64,000 bases of DNA. It comes from Siphonodentalium dalli (Eukaryota; Mollusca; Scaphopoda; Gadilida; Siphonodentaliidae). Every line of letters begins with the position of its first letter. Position 1 is the stretch's first letter. The DNA lies in the NCBI GenBank assembly GCA_032622095.1, contig CP136061.1, forward strand, positions 259,688,077 through 259,752,076. The letters run 5' to 3'. The position numbers and the translations under genes are program-made. The notes under the pieces are model-generated. The model did no database searches, was not told where the DNA came from, and was given only the letters and a program-made list of their open reading frames with translations. Below, in pieces: positions 20,902 to 32,693 of the stretch.

Positions 20902-21264
20902 TTAAAGACATATTATGGATTTGTTCGAGTGCAAGAAACTGATAAGTTAGTACTCAGGCAACCTGGAGAATGCAGCATTCTACTAACATCGCTGAAAAAT
21001 ACAAACGAATTGACTGTACCACTCCATAGAAAATGTCGTCTGGAGTCTCTGGACTACAATACAAAATGTAAATATTTACATCTCGATTCGGGATGCAACT
21101 ATCAGTGATAAACTAACACAAATGATTTCGCCATCGAGAGTCCTTGCATTTAATTAATATATACGAATGGCGGTGTGTGTTTACAATTTGAATTAATATT
21201 CATAAAAATAACAACTTTGAGCAAGATTATTTTCCATTTATATTTGATAACCCTACTGACCTGA
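20902..21264 (+). repeat. 370-bp dispersed repeat, copy 3
   Basis: TTAAAGACATATTATGGATT, then the same order of words as copies 1 and 2 (TGTAAATATTTACATCTCGA, TTTAATTAATATATACGAA). The right end is lost near CCCTACTGACC. Confidence 0.75.
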
Positions 21265-21575
21265 GCACATTACAGTTTCGTATCGAGTGCATGCCATGTT
21301 ACGTCACCTGCTGTGTGAAGGTTTTGATACGCACATTAGCACACTGAATGAATTAGTACAGTTGGGATCAGAACTATCGTCGGTAACAACCAATTGAAGG
21401 AGCACTGCATTATATCCAAATGAGGATGATTTGGGAAATATGTTTATAATTATTGTGAATACCCAGGCTTTAATAATCATTGAATGATTTCATTTCGAAA
21501 ACTATGCATAGTCTGCCATTTCCAATGTTGGACTTGGAGACGGTCTCACGAAAAGAAAAATGAGTAGGCAGCACT

Positions 21576-21965
21576 AAAACCCTTTACCCAACAGAATGGC
21601 CCTGTGCCAATGCATTCTCTTATATATGCGAGTCGACCATAGGTCGCCTCGCATATATAAGAGAATGCATTGGCTTAACACATTAAAAATTATAAAATTG
21701 TTAAAGAATGTAAGAAAAAATGGTAAAAAGTGTTAAAAAAAGATTTTTTTTAGGCCAATGCATTCTCTTATATATGCGAGGCGACCTATGGTCGACTCGC
21801 ATATATAAGAGAATGCATTGGCACAAGGCATAACTGTAACTATCACAATGTGATCAAGGAGCCGGTTCCAATGATATCCATATTTGTATGGTTCTATTGA
21901 GACAGACCGAAGATATTTTAGGCTGTTGAAGCTTTATTTGGCCGGTTTGTTGGGTAAAGGGTTAA
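21576..21965. mobile_element. piggyBac-like MITE with two hairpins, copy 1
   Basis: The ends are CCCTTTACCCAACA and its inverse, with TTAA at 21962-21965; the left TTAA has decayed to AAAA. The interior holds two near-perfect roughly 69-bp hairpins (21609-21674 and 21757-21822) made of GCCAATGCATTCTCTTATAT and its inverse. They are separated by an A-rich spacer and followed by a unique 125-bp segment. TTAA plus CCC-starting TIRs is the piggyBac pattern. Confidence 0.8.
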
Positions 21966-22407
21966 AAGACAATAATTGGAAATCTCAAACAAAAATGACA
22001 GCAATTATTATCCACGGTCCATCAATCTAATTTAATTAGTTAATTTGATTAGTTAATAATCATTGACACTCCATACATTTTCTCAACTTACAAGTATTCT
22101 ATCCCAACTCAAAGACTTTTACACCGCACGCACATGCTTCACATGTGGTCATAACGTTACTCAGTAGTCACCACTCCTGAGTCGGCAATTGTGATTTCTT
22201 TGTCAAACAACTATCAAAGGCAGTGTGCAGCTGACATCAGCCTCGGCAGGAGGCAGCCTCGCGACAGTGTGTATATCTTTCTATGGAAACAAACACCCAA
22301 TATGCATCAGAATTGGAAATTGGTACGATGGGGCCTTTTCATTTTCGGAACATCACTTACAAAAATGATGTTTGTGCTGTCATGAAGAGCAACTGTTCTC
22401 TGGAAGC

Positions 22408-22763
22408 TTAACCCTTTACCCAACAAAAGGGCCCTGTGCCAATGCATTCTCTTATATATGCGAGTCGACCATAGGTCGCCTCGCATATATAAGAGAATGC
22501 ATTGGCTTAACACATTAAAAATTATAAAATTGTTAAAGAATGTAAGAAAATGCCAATGCATTCTCTTATATATGCGAGGCGACCTATGGTCGACTCGCAT
22601 ATATAAGAGAATGCATTGGCACAGGGCATAACTGTAACTATCACAATGTGGTCAAGGAGCCGATTCCAATGATATCCATATTTGTATGGTTCTATTGAGA
22701 CAGACCGAAGATATTTTAGGCTGTTGAAGCTTTATTTGACCGGTTTGTTGGGTAAAGGGTTAA
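22408..22763. mobile_element. piggyBac-like MITE with two hairpins, copy 2
   Basis: TTAA at 22408-22411 and 22760-22763, with TIR CCCTTTACCCAACA. It has the same double-hairpin interior as copy 1 with a shorter spacer. Confidence 0.9.
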
Positions 22764-22975
22764 CGGTATAAAATGTTGCTATCTTTACCAACAGTCTGCA
22801 AAGTAATTTTATTAAATTCCTTCTTTTTTTCAGTTACAGCACATGAACTTTGGATAGAAGTTCTAGAATGAAGTGAGAGAATCTCCATGAAAGTCATATC
22901 AATGCAGTTCATCTCAAGATTGTGTGCTTGTCCGGCTGTGATCGCTTCAGAATGAAATGAGTGAATGCACATATA

Positions 22976-23194
22976 TACAGTAATGCCCTAATTAATCGAC
23001 TCCTTTAACCACAGCAGAATTATGGGTAACTTTTCAGGATTTAGTCGGAAATATGGCTTGTTGCCATTCATCGGAAAGCTCTCGGGGAGAGCTTTCCGAT
23101 GAATGGCAACAAGCCATATTTCCGACTAAATCCTGAAAAGTTACCCATAATTCTGCTGTGGTTAAAGGAGTCGATTAATTAGGGCATTACTGTA
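22976..23194. mobile_element. 219-bp near-perfect palindromic MITE (TA-flanked)
   Basis: The arms of about 106 bp match almost base for base around 23085 (GCTCTC-GGG-GAGAGC). The ends read TACAGTAATGCCC inwards on both sides. If TA is the target duplication, the CAGT-starting TIR fits Tc1/mariner-type MITEs. A shorter relative is at 24064. Confidence 0.88.
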
Positions 23195-23330
23195 CAAGCC
23201 TGCAGATATGGTGTCTCTCATTTGCAGAATTAGGTCCCCAGAGGGTGAATTTAGTGATGCTATCCCTCACAGCAGGCTGGCATCACCAAATTAACCCTCT
23301 GGGGACCTCATTCTGCTTAGGCCCCAACTG
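23195..23330. mobile_element. hAT-like palindromic MITE fragment
   Basis: It begins CAAGCCTGCAGATATGG directly against the previous palindrome. Its GCAGAATTAGGTCCCCAGAG is mirrored by CTCTGGGGACCTCATTCTGC. The outer right arm is not evident. Confidence 0.7.
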
Positions 23331-24060
23331 CTATGGGAGACATAGGATTAGATTAAAGTTCTCCAGTAGAAATTGGTGATATTCACACATTGATTATGCA
23401 TTATATCTTTGCAAATTATGGATATAGTAACTGCAGAGAATGGGAAAAGTAACTAAATACAATGTTAATATGATATTGAGAGGAAGAACCTAGCGTAGGA
23501 TCAGATAAATAGTCATTAACCTATATACTATATTTAGGCCTAACGATTGATTAATTTTAAATGTAGGTATAGTCTAGTGAGGCCAGATCAGTAACGTAGT
23601 ACACAGACGACACAAGAAACTTGCAAGTACAGTCGTCTGAATTCCTCCCCGCAAAGACAAAATGACGTTTCACATCATGAAACATGTCATGACCTTGTAA
23701 CTTGTTTTCATTAAGCTAACAACAAAATTGATCTCATTCAAATTTGTTTTTATTTATAATACCTGTTTATGAATAAATATATACTTCAATTCTTCATTAC
23801 CAAATATCGGAAGTTATGAAGTAGAAATCTCTCTTTTTATCGCGTTGGTCCATTGTGATTCCGTACATTTGTGCAACCATTGGCTGAAATAACGTGATTT
23901 GTTCTCGAAAAAGTGGTGTGATCGAAATTTCATCGACACAGAATATCCTAAATTATATGTGACTTCACATGTACGTAGGCCCGTTAACGTATACACAACC
24001 CAAACTCGAAACGCGTTATTATATACATGTATCTCATCATTCTGTTTCTCGATTCACCTG
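23331..24060. other. Spacer with nothing recognised
   Basis: No exon, array or inverted repeat was found. Short ORFs on both strands lack family signatures. Confidence 0.4.
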
Positions 24061-24063
24061 TTG

Positions 24064-24230
24064 TACAGTAATGCCCGAAGTAATCGACCCCTTAACCACA
24101 GCAGAATTATGGGTAACTTTTCAGGTTTTAGTCAGATATATGGCAACAAGCCATATTTCCGACTAAATCCTGAAAAGTTACCCATAATTCTGCTGTGGTT
24201 AAGGGGTTGATTACTTAGGGCATTACTGTA
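24064..24230. mobile_element. Palindromic TA-flanked MITE, copy 2
   Basis: TACAGTAATGCCCGAAGTAA with its inverse at 24211-24230. The arms share CAGCAGAATTATGGGTAACT with the 22976 element, but the central part is about 50 bp shorter. Confidence 0.85.
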
Positions 24231-24324
24231 TCTCCCATTCCTAACAGTACCAGTAGTCTTTGTACTGACAATGGTTAGTGTGTAGTAGATCCCGTTCAAA
24301 AGGTTGTGACCAGATATGTATAAT

Positions 24325-24512
24325 ATATATAGGGAGCCTCGCATATATAAGAGAATACATTGACCTAACAATATTTACCTTGACCTTGTAAGCAAGTGCA
24401 TTCTCTTATATATGTGAGGCTCCCTTTGGGAGACTCGCATATATAAGAAAATACACTGGCACAGGATCTTTAACGCTTCACCAGTGCAGCTCCTGTCATG
24501 AAAGGGTTAAAT
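24325..24512. repeat. Variant hairpin module
   Basis: GCCTCGCATATATAAGAGAA and a later TTCTCTTATATATGTGAGGC bracket a divergent pair of hairpins related to the GCCAATGCATTC family. The right side ends ATGAAAGGGTTAA, but no left TTAACCC border is seen. Confidence 0.6.
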
Positions 24513-24598
24513 GTAAATTCTAATGGAAGAATGTGATGACAGAGGAATTGTTTTATTTGTGTTTTTTCCTCCCGACATTCAAATATATGAAGACAGGT

Positions 24599-24812
24599 TT
24601 AACCCTTTAGTGCCAAGTCCGATTTTTGTATCGACCCATATTTCCTTGATCATTTTTCAAATTTATTGATTATAATAATGTGATACATTGATGGAAAGAG
24701 CTCTAAGAGCTCTTTCCATCAATGTATCACATTATTATATGTATATTATATCAAAAATGATCAAGGAAATATGGGTTGATACAAAAATCGGACTTGGCAC
24801 TGAAAGGGTTAA
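24599..24812. mobile_element. TTAA-bounded palindromic MITE (TTAACCCTTTAGTGCC)
   Basis: TTAA at both borders. The arms (CCCTTTAGTGCCAAGTCCGA and inverse) continue to the centre GAGCTCTAAGAGCTC. Another piggyBac-like family. Its ends recur at 30441 and 31371 around a nested element. Confidence 0.88.
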
Positions 24813-24959
24813 GGTACCTGTACAGTATAAGAGCCGTGTATTTTGTATACAAGTTATAGCATCACCAGAGCCATTCACCATTATATCTTCAACACAAATC
24901 CATTTAAATTTCAAATTACGGCAATTTTATTTAACATTCAGGAAAATTTAAATAAATTT

Positions 24960-25790
24960 ACAAATAAATTGTTGACGAGACTCTCTTGAGGCATCAAGGG
25001 AGGCAATTGAGAACATGCAATCATTTGCTCTTGGTTTAAGGTATAAGAACGGTGTTACATGTCAAAAATCACATTTATGTAATTATGATGATGTATATTT
25101 TGTAGATCGCCATTTGTTGCCAACAAGCTGAGAATATAGACTATAGTATAGTTACACATTAAGTCAACCAGAAATTGTTTATATAAATACATGGACTTAA
25201 AAACAGGCTGGTTGATCGTTGCACAAAGTACAAGTGGAAATTGAAATGTTTATTTTCAAGTCTACATACTACATTCCAAATATGGATTGATCCCAGATGA
25301 TATGATTTTTAAATTTACATATTCTCAGTTTGATTGACGACTGTGGTCCATCAGCATATGAACAATAAGTGCTTTATTCTCATGTTATATACCCATCAAA
25401 TGTTATTGTATCAATTTCTAGTGCTGAAACGGTTAGCTGAATTTTGCAACTGTATACCGAGAGGTAAATCCGGATAACTGATGGATATCTGCATTTTTCA
25501 AAGGCACATTTTCACTTAAATTATATAACACTATAAACAAACCAAACCAAAATTTACTATGTGGACCATGGTAAATTTACAATGTGGATCATGAGTAAAT
25601 TTACAATGTGGATAACGATACATTTACCATGTCGATCATAGTATATTTATGTATATTATGCTACATTTACTATGTTGAGATATCTTATGTGCACTGTTTT
25701 TTCAATGTTACAAACTTCCCTGTCAGAACTTCAAAAAGTAGCCAGAGTAGATATTCATGACATGATCTAGAATATTAGCAGCCACGTGTT
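24960..25790. other. Spacer with weak repeats
   Basis: AT-rich, no coding signal. At 25545-25660, ATTTACAATGTGGATCATGA-like words recur about four times with about 30-bp spacing, a decayed short tandem repeat. Confidence 0.5.
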
Positions 25791-25808
25791 GACTTAGTGA
25801 ACTGATTT

Positions 25809-26141
25809 GATTTTTTTACTCTGTGCCAATTCATTCTCTTATATATGCGAGTCGACCATAGGTCGCCTCGCATATATAAGAGAATGCATTGGCCTTACAA
25901 TTTTTAGGACATAAAATAAAAAACATCCATTACCCTGCAGGGAGCCCCACACATATATAGAAGCATATAGAAGAGTGTTGTCTGCTCACGTTTGTCTGGG
26001 GCTCTGTATGGGTGAAATTATAAAATTGTTAAAGAATACAAGAAAAAATTATTAAAATTGTTATGCCAATGCATTCTCTTATATATGTGAGGCGACCTAT
26101 GGTCGACTCGCATATATAAGAGAATGCATTGGCACAGGGTA
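25809..26141. mobile_element. Hairpin element flanked by a 17-bp direct repeat
   Basis: ACTTAGTGAACTGATTT occurs at 25792-25808 and 26142-26158, immediately outside the element. Inside, a hairpin lies at each end (ACTCTGTGCCAATTCATTC... and ...GCATTGGCACAGGGT). The middle segment with CACACATATATAGAAGCATA is shared with 57007-57075 and 62982-63070. Confidence 0.8.
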
Positions 26142-26245
26142 ACTTAGTGAACTGATTTACCTATTGTAAGTCGACGCAAGACTAATAACCATTCCTGCTT
26201 GGGGATTTACAATGATTTTACTGTTGAAATAATATGCAACCTATA

Positions 26246-26611
26246 TGGGCTAGCATCACCAAATTCACACTCTGGGGGACCCCATTCTGCATGGCCTCAT
26301 ATGTTGTTGGAGACATAGACTCAGATTGAAGTTCCCAAATGTTGAATAATGTGATGTACACCCATTTGGGAACCTCCATATAAATGCCATGTGTTTTCTG
26401 CCAATTTGGGGATATAGACAAATAGAATCTTATGTGAAGAAGTTTCTGTAGAAATTAGTAATATAGAAACTTTCCAGAGAAGATGAGGCCTAAGCAGAGT
26501 GAGGTCCCCAGGGGGTGAATTTAGTAATGCTAGCCCGCTATGCGGGATAGTCACTAAGTCCACCCTCTGGATACCTCATTCTGCAAATGACCGGCAATAT
26601 AATCAGACTTG
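26246..26611. mobile_element. hAT-like MITE with 8-bp duplication AACCTATA
   Basis: AACCTATA is at 26238-26245 and 26612-26619. The right end carries the full arm ending CAGACTTG. The left outer arm is missing. The internal palindrome GGTCCCCAGGGGGTGAATTT with its mirror marks the family. Confidence 0.75.
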
Positions 26612-26872
26612 AACCTATATTGGCCATCCGTTCCAGCACTATTATTTCATTGTTGTGTGCACCCATAGCACTTACTTTGATGGAAATCTTCAGCTATTTC
26701 TTTCAAAATGCTGTATTTGGTACAGGTTTATTTATATCCACTAAATGATCCATTATACATTCTACTTTGTACTGTATGTAATGTATATAAAACAAAGTAG
26801 AGAACTGTCACCTGAGTAAACATAATATATTATTTGATGCTATTTGGTTTTTGCGATATTTTTCAAAGAAGA

Positions 26873-28286
26873 TTAACTCTTTCGCTGCCAAACACGCATA
26901 AATGCGAACTTCGAAGACGCTGCCAATCGCGCATTTTTGCGAATTTTGTATGTAGTCTAATGTATGGGATATAACTCTATTCTTTCCGGCATGTTTGACA
27001 GTGTACAATGGATTTATCTGTAGTACTGTTGCGCTCGAACAATTTAAAGCGACAATGTCCTCAAGGTCATGCTATTTCTGACGTTATGGGAGTACAGTCA
27101 GAGCCGGAATAGTGCGTCATTGTTGTTAGCACGTGGTTATCAGTCGAAAATGGCTGCTCGCAAAAGAAGTTATTGTTATTACCTCTATACTATAATGATC
27201 GAGGGGCGCCTGCGGCGCATAAGATACTTATACCTATTATCTATGTGGGCAGTAGCCTCTATAGGGGCGCCTGCGGCGCATAAGATACTATGGGTGGCGG
27301 GATGGGGTGGTGGGTGTTGTAACTAACCTCTATACTCTAATGATAGAGGGGCGCCTGTGGCGCATAAGATACTTATACCTATTATTTATGTGGGCAGTAG
27401 CTTCTATAGGGGCGGGGCGCCTGCGGCGCATAAGATACTATGGGTGGCGGGTGGGTAACTAACCTCTATACTCTAATGATCGTGGGGCGCATACGATACT
27501 TATACCTATTATTTGTAATACACTTTTACTGGTTTTGAACAACCCTTGTCTATTGTATCGTTTTCCAGTGGTGATAATAGGCAACTAAATTAATTATTCT
27601 GGTGAGTTGACCATGCATACGCCCGCGTGACCCATATAATTCACATAAATCATCGTAAAACCCAATTTTCCTCAAATTCAAGATCGCTGTCAAGATCACG
27701 TGACTTATAAGGGGCGGAGCAGGGTCATATGTCCCCCTGCAGGTATATATACATATGGGTATGGTTATATATATATATCTATATTTGGAATTGTACCTAT
27801 CAGGGAATATTCAAGCAACAAAAGCACGAACTCAAGAAAGTGCGCCATTGTATCCCATTTTGCTACAAATAGGTGGCAACTTGCATAAATCCAAGATGGA
27901 CGCCAAGGTCACGTGACCTATTTTATGTCCAAAGTGGGTTCATATAGGTTACTCCTGTGTACCTTACTGTTGGACATCGTATAATTGGGTTGAAAATTAG
28001 AAAACAAACAACACACCCATTCATACCCACACAAACTGTACATATACCGGCAAATAGCCACTAATCCAAGATGGCCACCAATGTCACGTGACCTTGGTGG
28101 ACGTGTCCACGGCGGCATTCGACAGGGTATATCTATGTCTATACATGTATACATGTGAAGTTTCAACTAATAATATTAGAAACTGCTTGAGATATAATGT
28201 ATTACCCATATATACCTGAAATACATGGATATATGTACAGGATGCGTGGCACTGGGGTACGTCTGTGGTGGCAGCGAAAGAGTTAA
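26873..28286. mobile_element. 1.4-kb TTAA-bounded non-autonomous element
   Basis: The ends are TTAACTCTTTCGCTGCCA and its inverse. The left part has GGGGCGCCTGCGGCGCATAA repeated about five times (27199-27495). The right part has three spaced copies of a segment ending in GTCACGTGACC (27672, 27893, 28060), each preceded by a CAAGATGG- or CAAGATCG-like word. A piggyBac-like origin is inferred from TTAA. No transposase is readable. Confidence 0.75.
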
Positions 28287-28289
28287 GCT

Positions 28290-28930
28290 ATTAGTGGTGA
28301 TATATAGAGGATTTTTTAACCGAGTGCACTAAATTTCAATCGAGCTGAGCTTAGTGGACAAGGTTAATAAATTTCTTATAGAGTTGCAACAAATTTGAGA
28401 TCCTTTTCATCACATAATCACATTTTAGCAAGGAAAATTATCTTGAAATGGCTGGGGTTAAAAAAAAATAATATTGATTTCCTTATCACAACCAAAGTGG
28501 AAGTAAAGACACCTTCAAGAAAAATTTAGTTCCATTTTAAATGTGTCTTTTCATGTTGACAAAATTTTTCAACCACCCTTATCACGAGAGCTGTTAAGTT
28601 TCACGGATTGTCCGTGAGACTCCCGGATTGCCACGGCAATTCCGCAAATACGGATAACCCCCAATTTCTCCCGGATTCAGCAAAACCCCGCATTCAAAAT
28701 AAAAAAAACAATGTTTTTTTAATTTTTTGGAATAGATGTTTGCGGGGGATTCCCCAAATGACAGGAAATTCCTTATTTCCGGTACAGTAAATACCCACAC
28801 ATTAACATTCAATGATTCACAGAATGTACCGTCGGTAACTTTTGATTGAAGACTGATCAGTGGTGAACTGTGACTGACATTAATTGATTTTCATACTCTG
28901 GTGAAGCCACACGTATAAAGGGTGTTGTTT
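28290..28930. other. Spacer, nothing recognised
   Basis: No reliable exon or repeat. GC is somewhat higher at 28590-28790 (CCCGGATT and CACGG words), but no reading frame stands out. Confidence 0.35.
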
Positions 28931-29560
28931 TAGTATACAATACGTATAATCACAAGTGTGCAGCTGTATTGTAAGGCCCCATTGATGAACATTTCTTAGT
29001 AACGGATTAGTGGCATGCATTGCAAACGAAATAAAACTGTAAGATGGGTCATTTTGTACTTTCGTTTTCACCCATATAATCATGTACGGTTGTAACCTTT
29101 GTAACTTGGTTTCGTTTTTACTTATTTTAAACAAAGTATACAATACGTTTAATCACAAGTGTGCAGCTGTATTGTGAGGCCCCCATTGATGAACATAAGT
29201 AAGGGATACTTTATGATTTAAATTCACTGATAGTGGTATGCATTGTGAATGGAATGTGTCAATTTCTTTTGCGGGTAAAACTTTTAAGACAGGTCATTTT
29301 GTACTTTCGGTTTCACGCATACATGTCCGGTTGTAACCTGTGTAACTCGGGTTCGTTTTGACTTACTTTAAAGTTTCTGCTTCTTAAAATTTGTTAATAA
29401 ATGGTGGAATGTGTGCATTTCTTTTGTGGGTTAAACCGTAAGACGAGTCCATTTTGTCGTTTATTACGATTTTGTACTTCCGGTTTCGCGCATATCCGGC
29501 TGTATCCGGTGAAATTCTGAGTATTTTTACGAAGTGTCTGCTTCTTTCTTTTCAATAAAT
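28931..29560. repeat. Roughly 206-bp tandem repeat, 2.5-3 copies
   Basis: GTATACAATACGT followed by ATCACAAGTGTGCAGCTGTA occurs at 28935 and 29141. GGTCATTTTGTACTTTCG-like and GGTTGTAACCT words follow in each. A third, more diverged copy lies at 29405-29560. Confidence 0.75.
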
Positions 29561-30116
29561 GGTGGTATCTCCCACACACAGCAGCTCTATTACAATTACC
29601 AACAGGACAATCATTACCATTGTATTTAGGTCTATATATTTATAAAATAGAAACTCATAAAAACTATGTAATTTTCATCATAAAAATTATTTTTTGAACA
29701 TGAACATATTTGGGCATACCTCCCGCAAAAATCTCCCAGATTGACATTTTCAAAACTTAACAGGTCTGCTTATCACCCATGTTTGTCCCACAGTCAACAC
29801 TAAATAACCCAACATAAATTGATAACATTATGATAATTAACATAATAATAAGATTCATCGATATCATTACGCCACTGCCCGTGCTGATAATACATGTGTG
29901 TCTTACTAAAAAATATGAGGACGGGTTCAGAGGCTAATTGTGTGATAAATATATATAGGAGTTTAAATATCCAATGCCGTAATGTGTCATCTGGAATAGA
30001 TGACTTTAATAATGTATTGAAATGTTTCGTCACATAATAAGTGAAAAAGTTTTAATTGAAATTGAATAAACTTGTTACTACAAGTCAGTAAATTTCTTCA
30101 TAAAATGATATTGCCA

Positions 30117-30300
30117 AACAGCAGATTTTGATAAAGGAAGGGTTGTAATGATCTTTTGAGAACCATCTGTCATCACTTTTACATGTACATATAGAGGTTA
30201 CAGTATATAGTATATAGTTTCCTGATGTACACCTAACAGCAGATTTTGATAAAGGAAGGGTTGTAATGATCTTTTGAGAACCATCTGTCATAACTTTTCA
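30117..30300. repeat. 57-bp duplication
   Basis: AACAGCAGATTTTGATAAAG and the following GGGTTGTAATGATC through CCATCTGTCAT occur at 30117 and 30236 with one or two changes. Confidence 0.9.
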
Positions 30301-30440
30301 CATTAACTGTACTTTATTGAGATTTTCAGTTCTTGCCCTTTACTCTCTTTCATTGAGCTGAATGATGAATATGTTTGCAGCAGTTCTAACGTCTTCTTTA
30401 TCATGTCATATGACACAAAGAAATTTCACAATAGTTTCTG

Positions 30441-31371
30441 TTAACCCTTTCAGTGCCAGGGGCCGATGAATTTACGGTCTGTAAAATCGGCCCTAAAAAA
30501 AATAAAAAATAAAAAACCATTTTTTTTAAGAATTGTTTTTTTTTAAGAATTTTTGTTGGGTATGCTTAAGCATGCTATAGCGAATTTAAAAACAAACTGG
30601 ATAAAACCTTAGGGGAATGTTATAACTCAAAACTATCACCAAATATTCATAGTAATAATTTTGATGCCCATGAAAAACGTGAGATTCCCTGGCACTAAAC
30701 CTACAAAATAAGTCTGTTAACCCTTTACCCAACAGAACGGCCCTGTGCCAATGCATTCTTTTATATATGCGAGTCGACCATAGGTTGCCTCGCATATATA
30801 AGAGAATGCATTGGCTTAACACATATTCAAAATGATAAAATTGTCAAAGAATGTAGAAAACTATTATAAAAATTGTTAAAAACTGTAAGAAAAAATGGTA
30901 AAATTGTTAAAGAATGTAAGAAAAAATGGTAAAAAGTTTTTTTTTTATGCCAATGCATTCTCTTATATATGCAAGGCGACCTATGGTCGACTCGCATATA
31001 TAAGAGAATTTGCATTGGCACAGGGCATAACTGTAACCATCACAATGTGGTCGATGAACCGGTTCCAATGATATCCATATTTGTATGGTGTTATTGAGAC
31101 AGACCGAAGATAATTTAGGCTGTTGAAGCTTTATTTGGGCGTTTTTGGCCGTTTTGTTGGGTGAAGGGTTAAAGAATATAAGAAAAAATTATTAAAATTG
31201 TAAAAAATTGTAAAAAAAATAATAACAAATGATGAAAAATTGTTAGGCCAATGCATTCTCTTATATATGCGAGGCGACCTATGGTCGACTCGCATATATA
31301 AGTAAGAGAATGCATTGGCACAGGGTATATGGGTTGATACAAAAATCGGACCTGGCACTCAACAGGGTTAA
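30441..31371. mobile_element. TTAA element of the 24599 family, interrupted by another
   Basis: The left border is TTAACCCTTTCAGTGCCAGG (30441). The right border is CCTGGCACTCAACAGGGTTAA's last 20 bases, ending 31371, preceded by GGGTTGATACAAAAATCGG as in 24770-24795. The element at 30717-31172 sits inside, along with a further hairpin at 31247-31320. Confidence 0.7.
30717..31172. mobile_element. piggyBac-like MITE with two hairpins, copy 3
   Basis: TTAA borders at 30717-30720 and 31169-31172, with TIR CCCTTTACCCAACA and one right-end change (GGGTGAAGGG). The inter-hairpin spacer is expanded by repeats of AAAATTGTTAAAGAATGTAA. Confidence 0.88.
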
Positions 31372-31404
31372 TACAGAGTTTCCTGTTTCCTTTCTAGCTA
31401 CCAT

Positions 31405-31543
31405 CAAGCCTGAGTATAGTTTTGCTGAATGAGGTCACCAGAGGGTGTATTTAGTAATGTTATCCCGCATGGCAGGCTAGCATCACTATATTCACCCTCT
31501 GGGGACCTTAGTCTGCAAAAGTCAGACACTATATTCAGGCTTG
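31405..31543. mobile_element. Intact hAT-like palindromic MITE with 8-bp duplication
   Basis: CAAGCCTGAGTATAG and its inverse TATATTCAGGCTTG are the ends. GCTACCAT is duplicated perfectly at 31397-31404 and 31544-31551. Eight-base duplications are diagnostic of hAT. The interior is the palindrome built on GAGGTCACCAGAGGGTG. Confidence 0.92.
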
Positions 31544-31644
31544 GCTACCATTTGTTAATATTTTACACTGTTTTCAGTGTACATGTAGATCTGTCATTTC
31601 GCATTCTATATTATATGTTTCTCTCGTACCTCAGAACATTTTAA

Positions 31645-32270
31645 CAATATTAATTACAGGTTATTACCATATTTGGTTAGTTTGATATTGCCTGATATCA
31701 GCCCTGCGTAACTTCATATCAGACTTTGACTTTTGTGAAATGGCATCAAACAGCCGTCATTCTAAAAGTCAATTTAAAAATTCTCTTTTGTGGGACCATT
31801 ACTGTGATTACATCCCCGAATGACAGTTACGTTCTATGTAAACAATGCGCTTCGGTTGGTGATGTCACAACTGTTATCAGACGAGTTTGGTCGATATCAG
31901 CCAATGTCGAATCATTGTCGATAATAGGCCTCTCAAGGCAAATATATTATAACTAAAAAATACTAATTAAATATGCATTCAGGGTTCCAAACCTCCAGTT
32001 AACAACAACAACATGAAAATATAATATATATATATATATAAAATATATTTTCTGATTTGTTCTGTTGAAACATGTTGAAAACTAAACATGACATATAAAC
32101 TGGACAAATATAAAATACCAATTTGTTTTTATTGAAAAATTGACAAAATATTTTTTGGTGTCCCTCTAAAACATTTCAAAACTGTATGAAATAAAATGTA
32201 TAAGAAATTAAATATCAAACAAAATAGCATCTTTCTTTTTAGGACTTCTTGTTCCATACATGTTATTTTA
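31645..32270. other. Spacer, nothing recognised
   Basis: A (TA)n run is at 32024-32040. The 76-aa ORF at 31726-31956 on + has no recognisable domain. Confidence 0.35.
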
Positions 32271-32280
32271 TACATACACA

Positions 32281-32502
32281 GACGACACGATGTGTAAATG
32301 GGTTTGTCCATACGGCACTCGTGCTGTCATGAAAGGATAGAACGAGAGGCGCTTGACACGATGTGTAAATGGGTTTGTCCATACGGCACTCGTGCTGTCA
32401 TGGAAGGATAGAACGAGAGGCGCTTGCGCCTCGGGTTCTATCCTTCCACGACAGCATGAGTGCCGTATTGACAAACCCATTTACACACCGTGTCGTTCTG
32501 TG
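32281..32502. repeat. Foldback with one arm duplicated
   Basis: An arm starting ACACGATGTGTAAATGGGTT and ending GAGAGGCGCTTG occurs twice in tandem (32284-32355, 32356-32426). It is followed at once by its inverse complement (32427-32502), giving a direct-direct-inverted triplet of about 71 bp. Confidence 0.9.
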
Positions 32503-32693
32503 TTTATTACACGCTTCGCATCCTACAATATGTGCATTAAAAATACAGGCTTAGAAGGTTTATTTAGTCACATAGAGGGCATGTTTTGTCATGTGTGATG
32601 ATGCTTTTATTTTATAGTTCTGGTTTCATGGTTGAGCCGAAAGTCATTTTACGTCAATGAGATGCGTATGGAACGTATGTCTACAAATGTTAA

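Noticed and set aside
22281-22410. Short frame METNTQYASELEIGT ending at the MITE border
   Set aside because: About 42 codons with no homologue recognised. Its stop codon is provided by the TTAA target of the MITE.
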